A stretch of DNA of 64,000 bases, taken from assembly GCA_026826555.1 (NCBI GenBank), contig JAKSZT010054308.1, forward strand, positions 4,608,736 to 4,672,735, in the 5' to 3' direction. This document shows, piece by piece, positions 53,146 through 64,000 of the stretch; position 1 is the first letter of the stretch, and the number at the start of each line of letters is the position of its first letter. Both the position numbers and the translations under genes were made by a program. The notes beneath the pieces were generated by a model, which had not been told where the DNA came from, did not search any database, and saw only the letters and a program-made list of their open reading frames with translations. Source of the stretch: Tolypeutes matacus. Taxonomy: Eukaryota > Chordata > Mammalia > Cingulata > Chlamyphoridae.

Positions 53146-55264
53146 TGAGGGAGCTGGACCAGATTACTGCAGGTCCTTTTCTGTTCTAATATTCCATCAT
53201 TCTTTGTCTGTCACAATTTCTCTTCAGGGTATCAGGTTTTTGTACCCAGAAAGGTACATTTCAGGTAGAAATGAATTCATGTCCTAGAAAGGACAGATGC
53301 TCCTTTAGAAGAAACTGAGGTCAGGCCATGGCCAGATTAATTTGACTAGGAAAAAACAACAGACAACATCACCAACAATGATGTAGAGGCAATCCAGAGC
53401 CTATACTGGTGATGTCCACAAGCTGGCTAAGAATATTTTTTATTAGTTTCCTGGTTTTAGCAAAAGAAAAAGGAGATGGGGAGGAGCAAAGCCTAGATTT
53501 CACAAGATAAAGAATGAGCAACTGTCAAAGGATGTGGAAGGGTTGGACAAAAGGGCCTTGATTTGTTAAACAGGCTTCTTCCTTGCCTACATCATGCTTA
53601 CTGTGTGATCTCGGATAAACTACCCAACATATCTAGGGCTCAGCTCTCACACTGATAAAATGGGCAGTCCAAGCTTTGTACTTCTCATTTATATTCATAA
53701 ATACAAAATCCCTCTATTGGTGTACCTTGTTTTACCTTAAGTTTTCCTGAAAAGATAAGTAAATATGTTCTGAAGTAAATCTTCCTGTGAAGTGATGATT
53801 CTAATATCTGCTTACTTTATATATACAAACTTTCAAAATATTGGGTTTCTTAAAGCAAGGCATACCTTGTATAATTAGAATAAATTATTTGTTGATATTT
53901 TTATCAGCACACCCAAAGGACAAGCCATAGAACAGTTAAACCAGAATAATGGCCAATTCAAGAAGTCAGAATTTAGCTTTTAAAAAATTTGTCATTTGGT
54001 TCAGAAGATTCACCTTTCTGATTTACTTTGTGAAGGTAGGTTTTAAATTAGTTCTCTTTCCCTGAGTTATACTAAAATGGACTGGAAAGCACTGGGTGCA
54101 AAGGAAAGTTGGTCTTTGGTTTTAAAACCGCTGAGGGTTAAACCATAAAATGAGTAACCAATGGAAGTAATCTTAGTTGACAGTATAATGTCTGCCCTTC
54201 TTTGCAATCCTTTTCCTACCCTAGGGAGGGTGTAGTCTTTTCTTCAGCTGAGCTAGCTGCAGGTAGATGCAAATCTAGTCACAGCAGCCAAAAGTGCCAA
54301 CTGTATTGGTGGGAGGAGGGAGGAAGGGACCTGGAGCTTCACAGGCTGAATGTCCCTAACCTTCACATTCTTAGCTAGTGACTCCAGGAAGTCCTGCCAG
54401 ATGTAGAGAGAAGAAAGAAGGGTGTGGGGAGTTTCTTCCCAAGGCTGCAACATGCTCTCTATAAATTTCTGTTCTGCCCTTCTAAAAACTGCCCCGAACC
54501 TCCCCTTCAGGAAGCCTTCCTCAACTAACTCTCTAATGCTGATCACTCCTATTCTTTGAATCCTTCTATTAAGCATGTGACCTGTGCTATAATCACATAT
54601 CCTTGTCTCTATATTACTTTAAAAGGGAACTCACCATTCTATCAGTCTATACCTGCCCTGAAGGAGAGACTCATGTCTTCTAACTTGTGTTTCTCTCAAC
54701 CGAGCTCTACAAAGGAGCTGGTTAAGAAGCTGACAGAGGGCGGCCAGAGAAAACTGAGTAAACTTCCCGAGTAGTGGATCCCTCTAGCTCTCACAGTAGT
54801 TTCACTTTAGATCCACTCTAGATCGCTCTGATCCCTACTCCATCCCCTCGTGTTGACGGCTAGGATGAGACCACTGGAACAAGCCAGTGTTTTTAAAACA
54901 TATACTTGGCCTAAGACAACCCTGAGCAACAGTTTCAGACATGTGCTTGCCTGATAGGAGGTGGACTGAGCAGGTCACAAACCAAAAGAATGCTCCACTG
55001 GCCCTGCCGTTCTCTCCAGAGGCTTTTCAGGTCTATGAATCTAGCTTGTATACATAAAGAGAGGAAATCAGGTGCTACCTTCTCTGTTGGGAGAGATTCC
55101 AGGCCACTTTGTGGGAAGACAAGCTTTTATAACGTGGCTCCTAACACTTTCAACAAGTGTTGCTGTCTCTTACAGCCTTTCCTACTGAATTATGTCTTAT
55201 TCTATGTAGTTATAGTTTAGGACACTTGATATGACTTAGAGCTTACTATATATAAGGCAGCAGA

Positions 55265-55400
55265 GAGTAGTTTAAACAGAGGGTCTTGGGAGTTTGAAGA
55301 TCTGGATTATACTTCAGTTTTTTTGCTCACTAGGTGCTAACTAGCTGTGGGACCTCAGGCAAATTACATCACTTCTCTGGGCCTAGATTTCTCATAAGTG
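55265..55400 (+). repeat. MIR fragment, sense
   Basis: Phrases ctagctgtgggacctcaggc and acttctctgggcctagattt. Confidence 0.65.
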
Positions 55401-55789
55401 AAAAATATGGTGGTATGTGCATGTGTGTCTATGTGGGGGGTGACAGAGAGAGGAAGTGGTGAACCCAACTGTCCCTGCAGTTCCTTTCCAGTGCTAACAT
55501 ACTCTGATTCTATTCAGGGACAAGTCACATCATAATAAGATTTGCTTATTATTATTCAAGAAGGGACAACCTCGAATAGGGCAATTTACTATATTTCAAC
55601 TTGGAAATTGCATCTGTAAGACATAATCTGTAGGAAACAAACCTGCATCGATCAGGAGAGGGACAATGGCCAACCAAGCAATCAACGTTGTTCTTATTCT
55701 CTGTTAGGCCGGTACAGAATATATGAAAATTTGAATGGTGAATGACCAACTTTGAAATTCTAACTCCTCCCAAACATCAGCACTCCAAA

Positions 55790-56085
55790 TAGCTCACCTG
55801 TGTCCTTGAGCCCACAGTTTTCTAAGGCTGAAAACTCAAGTACTACCTTCTCTAGGAAACTTTCCCAACTAGTCCATCTATCCCAATGACCTCTCCAGTA
55901 ATTAAATTCCTTTCTAAAGCAATTCAAGTCCATACCGTGCCACTTAGCACTTGATTGTTTTCAAACTATTTAATCCACACTGATCATGTTTCCCATATTT
56001 TACTGGCAAAGCCCATAACAACTTGCACAGTGCTAAGCCTGTGTTCTTAGTAAATACTTGTGGAATGATAGATGGGATTCCAGTG
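55790..56085 (+). repeat. L2-like 3' fragment
   Basis: Contains aactttcccaactagtccat and, at the end, gtaaatacttgtggaatgat, L2-type phrases. Confidence 0.55.
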
Positions 56086-56149
56086 ATGATGACAGTGATA
56101 AGAGCTAGCATGCTTTTTTAAGCACTTACTGTGACAAGACAGTATTAAG

Positions 56150-56425
56150 TGTATAGGCTCCCAGACGATGGAAAAGCTTCAGAAATGGATGGTGGTGACG
56201 GTAGCACAACATTGTGAATGTAATTAACAGCACTGAATTAGGTTTGAATGGGGTTAAAAGGGGAAATTTTAGGTTGTATATATGTTACTAGAATAAAAAT
56301 TTAAAAAAATCGATGGAACTGTACAACAGTGAACTCTAAGTTACATGGGCTACAGTTAATAATAAAATTATAATATTTTATGTATGATTGTTCTGCAAAC
56401 CCACAACTTCTCTAATTAAAAGAAA
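56150..56425 (+). mobile_element. LINE-1 3' UTR fragment, sense
   Basis: Contains tggatggtggtgacggtagc, acaacattgtgaatgtaatt and aatcgatggaactgtacaac, L1 3' UTR phrases in order, ending A-rich (taattaaaagaaacaa). Confidence 0.75.
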
Positions 56426-56429
56426 CAAG

Positions 56430-57720
56430 TGTAGGCTCCTGAGCCTCTCTTCTGGATTTAAATGCTGACCCTGCTATTTATTAGCTATGTGCCCTCAGAC
56501 AAGTTACTTAACCTCTCTGTGTCTTAGCTTTCTCATCTGTAAAATGAGGATAATAACAGCATCTACTTAATGAGATTGTTGTTAGGATTGAATTATTTAA
56601 AACATGTAAAAAGAATGCTCAGGCCAGGGTCTACCACTTAGTAAGAACACAATAAATATTAGCCATTATTATTTTATTAAATCCTCACAATAACCCAACT
56701 AGTTGGAACTATTAATGTTGCCATTTTACAGTTGAGGAAACTGGGCTACAGAAAGGTTGTGTAACTTGCTTGATTTCATGCATCTATCTAGTGAATAAGA
56801 TGGAGCTGGGACCTGACCCCAACAGTTGAACTCCAAAGCCTTTCCTCTTAGACCACTCTGCTAATGCTCTGCCCTCTGCTTAGAGTCCTCACCATCCATT
56901 TTACTTTGCCACAGATCCATCCTTAACTTATGTCAGTATTCTGAAATCTCAGATTGCAAATTCAAGATGGCAGGGATTGGTCTGCTTTCTCCTTATGTGA
57001 ATTTGGAATCGGCTAATATTTAGTAAGCTTCTGCTGGGTGGCAGGTATTGTGCTGGGCGGTATCTCATTTGATCCCCAGAACTCCAAACATTAATTTTAC
57101 AGTTGGGAAAACTGAAGTTCAGAGAAGATAAAGGACTTGCCTGAGGATCCAGGGTTGGTGAGGGCTAGAGCTAGGACTTGAACTCAGATTCCCTGACTCC
57201 AAGTCCAATAACCAGTTCTCACTAAGCCAGTTTGGCTCTGGTTGTTTCCTGACACGAACATAAACACAACACAGACTACCGTTTGTAGGTCTGCTCGCAA
57301 GTGCACAGGCTTTGGAATCAGACCCTTGGGTTGGTAATAATGGAGCTGACACTTACTAGCTCTATGACCTTTGTCAATTTATTTAACCTCTCAACCTCAG
57401 GTTTCCTCACCTGCAGCAGAGATTAGTAACTACTGCACTGGATTGCTGTGAGACTAAACGACAGAATTTGTTAAAGCATTTAAGCACAGGGTATACAATA
57501 AATGTTCAAAATAGGTTAGCTGTTTTTCACTATCACCACCACAGGAAAAAGGGGACTTAAATTGTTCGCTATATTAGTCTAGCATTTTTCCAACTATTAT
57601 TTAGGAACATCCCTGTACAGAAGACAGATTGTTCAACTCAAATGACAAATGGGGCAACTAAGGTCCAGAGAGATTAAGTCACTTCCCCAAGGTTAGGGGC
57701 AGAGTTGATCTAAATTTAAG
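56430..57720. repeat. Cluster of MIR copies in both orientations
   Basis: Sense at about 56430-56670 (cttaacctctctgtgtctta, aaaatgaggataataacagc) and 57310-57530 (gtgagactaaacgacagaat). Antisense at about 56680-56880 (ttttacagttgaggaaactg), 57000-57210 (gatccccagaactccaaac, cttgaactcagattccctga) and 57580-57720 (aggtccagagagattaagtc). At least five MIR-type fragments within 1.3 kb. Confidence 0.7.
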
Positions 57721-58210
57721 CATATGATACATATCGCCAGATCCTGCTATCTGCTGTCTCTCTGAACTTCTCAAAAAATGTCCAGAATTTCATGGTATAC
57801 AACCTATCGCTCAGTTTCAAAGGAAGGTCTTGTAGTCTTAACACTTACTCTAAGTACCCCTTTTTGAGCCCCCAACCGAAAATGGGTGCTGGGCAAGCTG
57901 TTCCAAGTGGAAAATTCAACTCCATCCCAGGCGGAAACCCCAAATCTCTGCTGTTCCAGCATATTTCCAGGACGCGCTGGCTCCAAGAAACCACAATTAT
58001 AGGCAAGCTCAAGGCAGAGGAGTAATTAGGCCCATACCATCGGCTCAGCAGTCTTCTGGCCTCTCTCTCTCTCCAGTGCTGACTCCATTTCTATCTCGCA
58101 TCCCCCTCACCCCAAACCCCATTGCAACCACGGCACAGTGGGAGAGATGCAATGGGAATTTCCATCCTTTCTCTCTTCCAGCTCTTGCTCCATTTCCAGG
58201 AAACTGAAGA

Positions 58211-58256
58211 AGGGTAGGGGGAGGGGAGGGGAGGGGAGGGAAGGGGAGGGGAGGGG
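58211..58256 (+). repeat. (GGGGA)n G-rich tract
   Basis: Seven or more runs of at least four G separated mostly by single A on the plus strand. It could form a G-quadruplex on the template strand; the transcript carries the C/U-rich complement. Confidence 0.92.
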
Positions 58257-59194
58257 AAAAATCATCTCATGGATACAACGAATGCTGAATGACAGCAAGA
58301 GCTGAAAATAACTTTCAAAGAAAGAAGTGCTCTTGGGCTCCTCCTCTCATTTCATCCCTTACTTCCCAACACTCCATAAGATGACATCAGGAAGTAGTTC
58401 CCTGTGAGACCACCATACATGAGAATGAAAAGGATCTTTTAGACACAACAGGAAACAGTAACTTCAATCTCTCCAGAAGAGGAATGATCTTGGCTGGAGA
58501 CAGGATGTGGAAAAGATGACATCTAGAAGGTCAAAGGAATCAGGGATTTTAACTCTTATCGCCAAGATCCTGAAGGGGTCCTGCAGGAAATTTACCCCTC
58601 CCACAACTCCTCCTAATCTTGGCTAATAGGGAGGAATGCCAGGCATCGCCTTCTTTTCAAAATAGGTTGCTCTTTTACCCTGAAAGATTCCAAACTCCAG
58701 CACAAAGGTACTCTGTGTGGTACTTTCCTTCGTCCTTCCAGTGTTACTATTGCTGGGGAGTATGCAGTGGCGGATTAGATTTGCTCAGTTTAGCCCGAAT
58801 GACTGCCTCAAACACACCACTACAAAACAGAATCTTGTGTCTTATTGCTCCCAGTGGTCTCAGGATTGGTTTCCTCCTTCCCCAATAATGTTGAAGGCCT
58901 TCAGTGGGTCTGGGTACTCTGGAATCATCTCCAGTAACTCTCAAGAGGTGAAGTTAATGTTGGATAATGCTAAGGATAGGAATGGGCTGGCATCCCAAGT
59001 ACAGTGTGGACTTCAACATCCTAAAGATATAGCTCAGAGTTATGGCTCAGAGGCCAGAATGAAGGTTGTTTGGGAAAACTGTTTCTTGAGGCTATTTCAG
59101 AGCTCCCCCCGCCCCCTCTGTCCCTCTCCCCCCAATTGTGACTGACAGAGCAGACCTAGAAAAGTCCCAAGGCAGCCTAGTCCTGAACCAATTC

Positions 59195-59310
59195 TACCAT
59201 CATAGGTCAGTGGTTGAGCGCCTGCTTCCCACGTACAAGGTTCTAGGTTCAATTCCCTGTACTCCTAAAAAAATTAAAAAGCAAAACAAATCAAACAAAA
59301 ACCTAACTCA
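59195..59310 (+). mobile_element. Short tRNA-Ala-like SINE, sense
   Basis: ataggtcagtggttgagcgc (box A), gcttcccacgtacaaggttc, taggttcaattccctgtact (box B ggttcaattcc), followed by an A-rich tail. Target duplication unclear. Confidence 0.85.
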
Positions 59311-59589
59311 AAACACATTAATTCCAAGAAGTTTCCTTCATTTTAGCCTCTCATGACCAATTTCTTTCACCAAATCTGGTAAATCCTCAGAATTTAGAAA
59401 TTTACTGAGTACTACTGGTTAATTTCTTATGGTAAAATCAAAATGAAAAAACAAACTCCCATTGAAACCATTTATTTCAAGTTCTTTTTGATATATCCAG
59501 TATAACAAAAAATATGAACAGTTCCCTCATGTTCATTCTGAAAAGACCTGATCTGTATATTACATGATACTTTGTTTCTAAGTATTCTT

Positions 59590-59765
59590 TTTTTAAAGAT
59601 TTTATTTATTTATTCATTTATCCCCCCCTTGCTGCTTGTGCTCGCTGGGTTAGCTAACCACGCCGTGCGGGCGGGCTTGCCTTCACCAGGAGGCCCCGGG
59701 AACCGAACCCGGGGCCTCCCATATGGTAAACGGGAGCCCTACTGATTGAGCCACAGCCGCTTCCC
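59590..59765 (-). mobile_element. DAS-type SINE, full length, antisense
   Basis: Inverted tail aaagattttatttatttatt, gctgcttgtgctcgctgggt, caccaggaggccccgggaac, accgaacccggggcctccca, ending cagccgcttccc. Perfect 13-bp target duplication tctaagtattctt at 59577-59589 and 59766-59778. Confidence 0.93.
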
Positions 59766-61474
59766 TCTAAGTATTCTTAAATCCTTCTGCTTCCACATCT
59801 GTTTTCCCCAACTAAACTGAAAACTACTTGAGAGGAAAGGATGTGTGCTCCACTTCTGAAATATCTTCGCACTCTCCCTTCCTATGTCAGCCAGCTGGAT
59901 TAAATAGGTGTTTTTTGCACACACGCACACATACACAAACAGCGTCCACTACAAAATACAGGATTCTATACACACAGCATCATTCAATCCACTTGTTTGG
60001 AAAATCAGCTGACAAATGGCCACTGGCACAAGTCACAAATCTAAGGGACAGGATAGCCAAAGAGAAACGAGATATTCAAGATGCAGCCACACAATAACAT
60101 CGGCTAAGAATCAGAGAGTCAGTTTAATTAAATGACTGCCAAGATTTCTTCCAATCCTGAGGCTGATTCTGATTTGAAGACAGAGTGGGACTGAAGAAGG
60201 GGGGAAGGGAGCTAAGATGCACCTCACCAAAACCACTGTTGTCACAGGGTAGAAATGGGTAGAATCTATTCTCTTTGTCACTCTCCAAGGCCTAGAAAAG
60301 AAGGGTTCTGAAGGCAAGAAGACGATTCCTCTCTGATCCTCTGCTTGCCTTGTGATGAAGAATGTTGCTCTAGAGTGGGACTCAGTGGTCTGGTTCCTGA
60401 TAACACCAAAGGGAGTCAGGAAGGTCTGACTTTCCTGACACTTGAACAAGGCTCTGGTCACTTGAAAGGTAGTGAGAAGATGGCAGTGACTGATGAAAGG
60501 TCTCACCACCCACTGGCACCCCCTTCCCTGGATCACTCTGTACTTCTAATGATCCGACTGATATGTGATGCCATCCCCAAAATCCACTAAATGTAAATGT
60601 ACCAAAGGCCTGAGCCAGAGGATGAAAGGCACTAATGAAGCAACTCAAGATCTGTAGCAAGAGATCTATGGCCCAGGCCCAGGGATGCAGGGCTAGACTG
60701 ACCCAAATCAGCAGCCCTTCAAGTCCTAACCAACTTGTGCTGAAATCTCTCGCCTAATGGGCTCTGCACACTCAGGCAGTGCAAGGGTAGCGGGAGACAG
60801 CAGAGATGCCATGCTGTGACTTTCTCTGGGGAGAAATGGAGCGGGCTCCTCACCTTGTGTTACCCTTTTTCCCATATATCATCACAGGGCATGGGGGAAA
60901 GAGAAGGGAAAGGAGGGAAAATACAGGGGAGAAACAAGAGTTAGAAAGAAATGAAATAAATACAGACATGAGGGAAAAAAGTGAAGTGGGGTATGGCAAA
61001 AGAAACAGAAGAGGAATATCAAAAGAATGACAAATTATGAAAGAGATGGAGAGCTATGTGGAAAGGTGTAGAGAAAGGAGGGAGAAAAATTGGACAAAAG
61101 AGAAAAAGCACTCAAAGGAGGAGAAAAAGGAGTTGCAGAACTATTTAAACATCAAACCATTTCACAAGAGCTGGTATGGATTCTAAGGCAGCCAGACTCT
61201 CCCAGACTCCGGCAGTGTACTGGCAGCAGGGGTGTTACATGGACCTTCTTATTACAGTCTTTGAGTTGAGATTGTAAAAGGGCTGTGAAATCATTAATTA
61301 GAACAGACTTTCTGGCACCAAACAGGATGATGGGGAAAAGGTTAGTGAAGTGAGAGTAGTTGGCATCTGGGAGCAAGAACCAGGAATGCTGTAGGATTTT
61401 GGATTAAAGGGGCTTCCCTAAGAAGGGTCTCAATTTCCAATCTCGCCATGCAGAATCATACATGCATACTCTCT

Positions 61475-61640
61475 CTTGCCTCTCTTTACTACCTAAGGTG
61501 ATCATCTCTTATGTGTCTAGAATATAAGCTCTAGGAAGACGAGGCCTTTTGTCTATTTTGTTCACTGCTGTATACTCAATGCTTATAGCAGTTTCTGGCA
61601 GATAGTAGGTGCTCAATAAATACTTATTAATGAAAGGATA
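61475..61640 (+). repeat. L2 3' end
   Basis: Terminal L2 phrase is well preserved: aatataagctctaggaagac, gttcactgctgtatactcaa, agatagtaggtgctcaataa. Confidence 0.8.
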
Positions 61641-61769
61641 AACGTAACTATTTAAATCTAGTTAAGTCTCAGCTGCCGGAGAAAATGTAAGGGAGAGCAT
61701 TTCAGAATAACTTAAAATAGAAAATAATGCAAATCCACTTCTCACAGAATCATAAAATATTAAGAGCTA

Positions 61770-61925
61770 GAGAGAATCTCACTGACTTCATTTCAGAGAC
61801 AAGGAAGTTGATGACCAGAGGCTTTAAGTGAATTTTCAAAGGTCCCCTAGTAGTAACAGGGTGAGAACTAGAACCCAGGGCTCTTATCCCAGGCCAGTGA
61901 GCTATCTATTACACCAAGGCCTTGG
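61770..61925 (-). repeat. MIR-like fragment, antisense
   Basis: Phrases tttcagagacaaggaagttga, aggtcccctagtagtaacag, agaacccagggctcttatcc. Confidence 0.6.
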
Positions 61926-62671
61926 AATGTGTTTTTTGCAAATTATTACAGGGGTGTTGGCCATTGGGAAATAACAATACAGGAGAAGCTGGAAAAATGG
62001 GTTTGGCTTCTTTATCCTACTCCTTATTCAACTTCTCAGAGCTTCTCACTCTGTGCTGGGAGGGAATGGCATCACCTTTGGGAGGGATGAAAAGGGGTGC
62101 CCTCCTAAGTTCTGCCTCATTCTTTCACGAGGTGGGGAAGGGAACAAAAGGCAAGGGATGCTCTGCTTTCAAAGGCCTTTTCTCCCAGCTACTGCTGAGC
62201 CAGGAGGATGTACTTGGGAGTAGGAGTTAGCAGAGATGGCGTGATCAAGTCCACAGGAAGTGAAAAGTCAGATTGCTGAAATGTCAGCAATAGGTTATTA
62301 AGAAGGAACTTATATAAATCTTAGAGGCAATTTAGAACTAACAAGATTTGTACTTCCTAAAAGGCTCAGAGATCTCTGTATTTATGATCACATTTACCTT
62401 TATCAATAGTTAACAACTAAGAAGTGCCTTAGACATTTGGGGCATATATTAAGGTACAAGCATGGTTCTTGCCCTTGGGAAACTTGTAATCTAATCTTGT
62501 GGAGTTAGGAGCCATAGTCAAAATGGACTTCAATTTGCACAATGTACAAAGAAGAAAAGTTAAATGCAAATCCACAAGAGTCCATTTGTATACAAAAAGT
62601 ACTAAGTAACAAAAGCGCAGTCATCAGAAAATGAGGCTCATCGAGGAAAGCTATCCCAAGGTAAGTAGTTT

Positions 62672-63805
62672 TGAGTTAAATTGGACTTTATCAAAATAAA
62701 AAATGATTGTGCCTCAAAGAACACCAAAATAGTGAAAAGACAACCCACAGAATGGGAGAAAATACCTGCAAGTCATATATCTAACATGGTTCTACTACCC
62801 AGAATTTATAAAGTACTCTTACAACTTAACAATAAAAAGACAACCAAATTAAAAAATGGACAAAGGATTTGAATAGAAAGTTCTCTAAAGAAGATATGCA
62901 AATGACCAATAAGTACATGAAAAGATACTCAACCTCTTCAATCATTAGAGAAATGCAACTCAAAATCACAATCATACACTGGGCTTCACACCCACTAGGA
63001 TGGCTATAATAAAAAAGACAGGAGGAGCAGCTGTAGCTCAGTAGTTGAGCGTCTGCCTCCCATGTATGAGATCCTGGGCAATCCTGGTACCTCCTTAAAA
63101 AAAAAAAAAGACAATAACAAGTGTTAGCAAGGATATAGAGAAACTAGAACGTGCATAGATTGCTGTGAGAATGTAAAATGGTGCAGCCACTTTGGAAAAT
63201 AGCTTGGCAGTTCCTCAAAATATTAAACATAGAGATACTATATGACCTAGAAATTCCCCTCCTAGGTATATACCCAAGAGAAATGAAAACATGTCAATGA
63301 AAACGTATATATAAATTTTATGTTCATAGCAATATTATTCCTATCAGCCAAAACAAAAATAACCTACATGTCCAAATGATGAATGGATAAACAAAATGTG
63401 CTATATCCATACAATGGACAGCAATTAAAAAAAAAAAAGAATGAAGTACTTATTGATAGGTGTGCTATCTTATGGGTGGATCATGAAGCATTATACTAAG
63501 TGAAAGAAGCTAGTCACAAAAGGCCTCATAATGCATGATTCTATTTACCTGAAATGTCCATAATAGGCAAATCCAGAGACTGAAAGTAGATTGCTGGGTG
63601 GCTGGGGCTGAGGGGAAGTAGTGGGAAAGGGGAATGGTGGCTAATGTGTATGGGGTTTCTTTTTTAGGGTGTTGAAAGATTCTAAAATTAGACTGTGGAA
63701 CAGTTGAACAACTCTGTGAATATAGAAAAAAATCGCTGAACCGTATATTTTAAATGGGTGAATTTTATGCTGCATGAAATATATCCCAATAAAGATGTAA
63801 ACAAA
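62672..63805 (+). mobile_element. Old LINE-1 3' region, sense
   Basis: Encodes worn remnants of the ORF2 C-terminal region: a short frame at 62681-62872 with VKRQPTEWEKIPASHISNM and YKVLLQLNNKK. It continues with gaaatgcaactcaaaatcac and ggtatatacccaagagaaat to an A-rich end (gatgtaaacaaacaaacaaa). It carries the SINE at 63021-63103. Confidence 0.88.
63021..63103 (+). mobile_element. Short tRNA-Ala-like SINE inside the sense L1
   Basis: ggaggagcagctgtagctca (head and box A), gtagttgagcgtctgcctcc, then gcaatcctggtacctcc (worn box B). Perfect 10-bp target duplication aaaaaagaca at 63011-63020 and 63104-63113. Confidence 0.92.
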
Positions 63806-63959
63806 CAAACAAAATGGACAAAAACCACCATCAGCCCTCCACCCCAGGCTTTTCAGGATTTACTACCTGGAACAAGAGGAGTTTCCTAGGACTATCATAT
63901 GAGACTCTCATATGACTACTTTCCTATTAGTTCAGTATTTCTGCCAAATCATCTGTGTT

Positions 63960-64000
63960 GATTCAGGATAAAAACAGACCCTACCTCACAGCGTTGTTGT
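63960..64000 (+). repeat. MIR-like fragment cut by the window end
   Basis: ccctacctcacagcgttgttgt matches the common MIR phrase (cctacctcatagggttgttgt). Its donor-like acctcac in antisense is therefore not taken as a splice site. Confidence 0.5.

Larger units (their letters stand above)
41279..64000. other. ARHGEF11 first intron (incomplete)
   Basis: Everything upstream of coding exon 2. I searched on the minus strand for the expected short initiator exon (MSVRLPQSID) and did not find it. No CpG-rich promoter-like block is visible. Open frames of 60-147 codons here are isolated, with no family resemblance. Stretches with nothing I can name: 47560-48250, 48430-49330, 50300-51400, 53150-55260, 58250-59190, 59780-61470 and 61930-62660, apart from simple repeats listed separately. 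Confidence 0.8.

Noticed and set aside
58717..59145. 142-codon open frame starting with a hydrophobic, signal-like run
   Set aside because: Isolated, no family resemblance, no conserved context; hydrophobic start is from a T-rich stretch.
63021..63095. tRNA-Ala gene
   Set aside because: It is a short SINE head with a worn box B, flanked by a perfect target duplication inside an L1.
63976..64000. Possible donor site and first coding exon at the window edge (antisense of acctcac)
   Set aside because: The sequence is a common MIR phrase and no MSVRLPQ-like codons adjoin it.
1..64000. CRISPR arrays, prophage, operons or toxin systems
   Set aside because: Split exons with GT/AG borders, SINEs and LINEs show vertebrate nuclear DNA; no repeat-spacer pattern or bacterial gene structure is present.

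Overview
This is mammalian genomic DNA, most likely from a xenarthran and probably an armadillo. The evidence for that is a set of tRNA-derived SINEs of a kind I associate with Dasypus (DAS-type; recalled, not searched), LINE-1 3' ends of matching style, and old placental repeats (MIR, L2, MER3, MER5A). Only one protein-coding gene is supported. It is the 5' part of ARHGEF11 (PDZ-RhoGEF) on the minus strand. Transcription runs from high to low coordinates, so the N-terminus is at the right and the start of the catalytic DH domain is at the left edge.

I could place 25 coding exons between 41278 and 58. Every one has AG/GT borders, and the phases join without a break into about 780 codons, plus a 40-codon cassette exon. 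In order they encode: an N-terminal tail and the PDZ domain (exons 41187-41278 to 34187-34371), a proline-rich linker, a helical linker with the optional cassette (26022-26141), the rgRGS (RGS-like) module that binds Galpha12/13 (16749-16823 down to 8280-8424), a basic/serine-rich linker with the F-actin-binding neighbourhood (7872-7968 to 912-959), and the first helix of the DH exchange domain (510-697 and 58-204). The first coding exon (about ten residues in other mammals) and the promoter are not here. Everything above 41278 is therefore first intron, at least 22.7 kb long. The rest of the DH domain, the PH domain and the C-terminus lie beyond position 1.

The non-coding DNA is ordinary intron rich in retroelements. 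The clearest are: 13 DAS-like SINEs, several with perfect target-site duplications; an old antisense L1 (28.5-32.1 kb) carrying a younger 1.6 kb L1 plus three SINEs; an antisense old L1 at 45.6-47.5 kb; a sense old L1 at 62.7-63.8 kb; and many MIR and L2 fragments.

The most interesting items are a full-length U6 snRNA copy fused to an L1 3' end inside one 13-bp target-site duplication (22597-23167), a possible 15-nt in-frame microexon (41604-41618) and a possible 24/33-nt in-frame exon (44285-44317) upstream of coding exon 2, a tandem NAGNAG acceptor (7969-7974), and several places where the same target site was hit by more than one retroelement. I see no CRISPR, prokaryotic or viral gene system.
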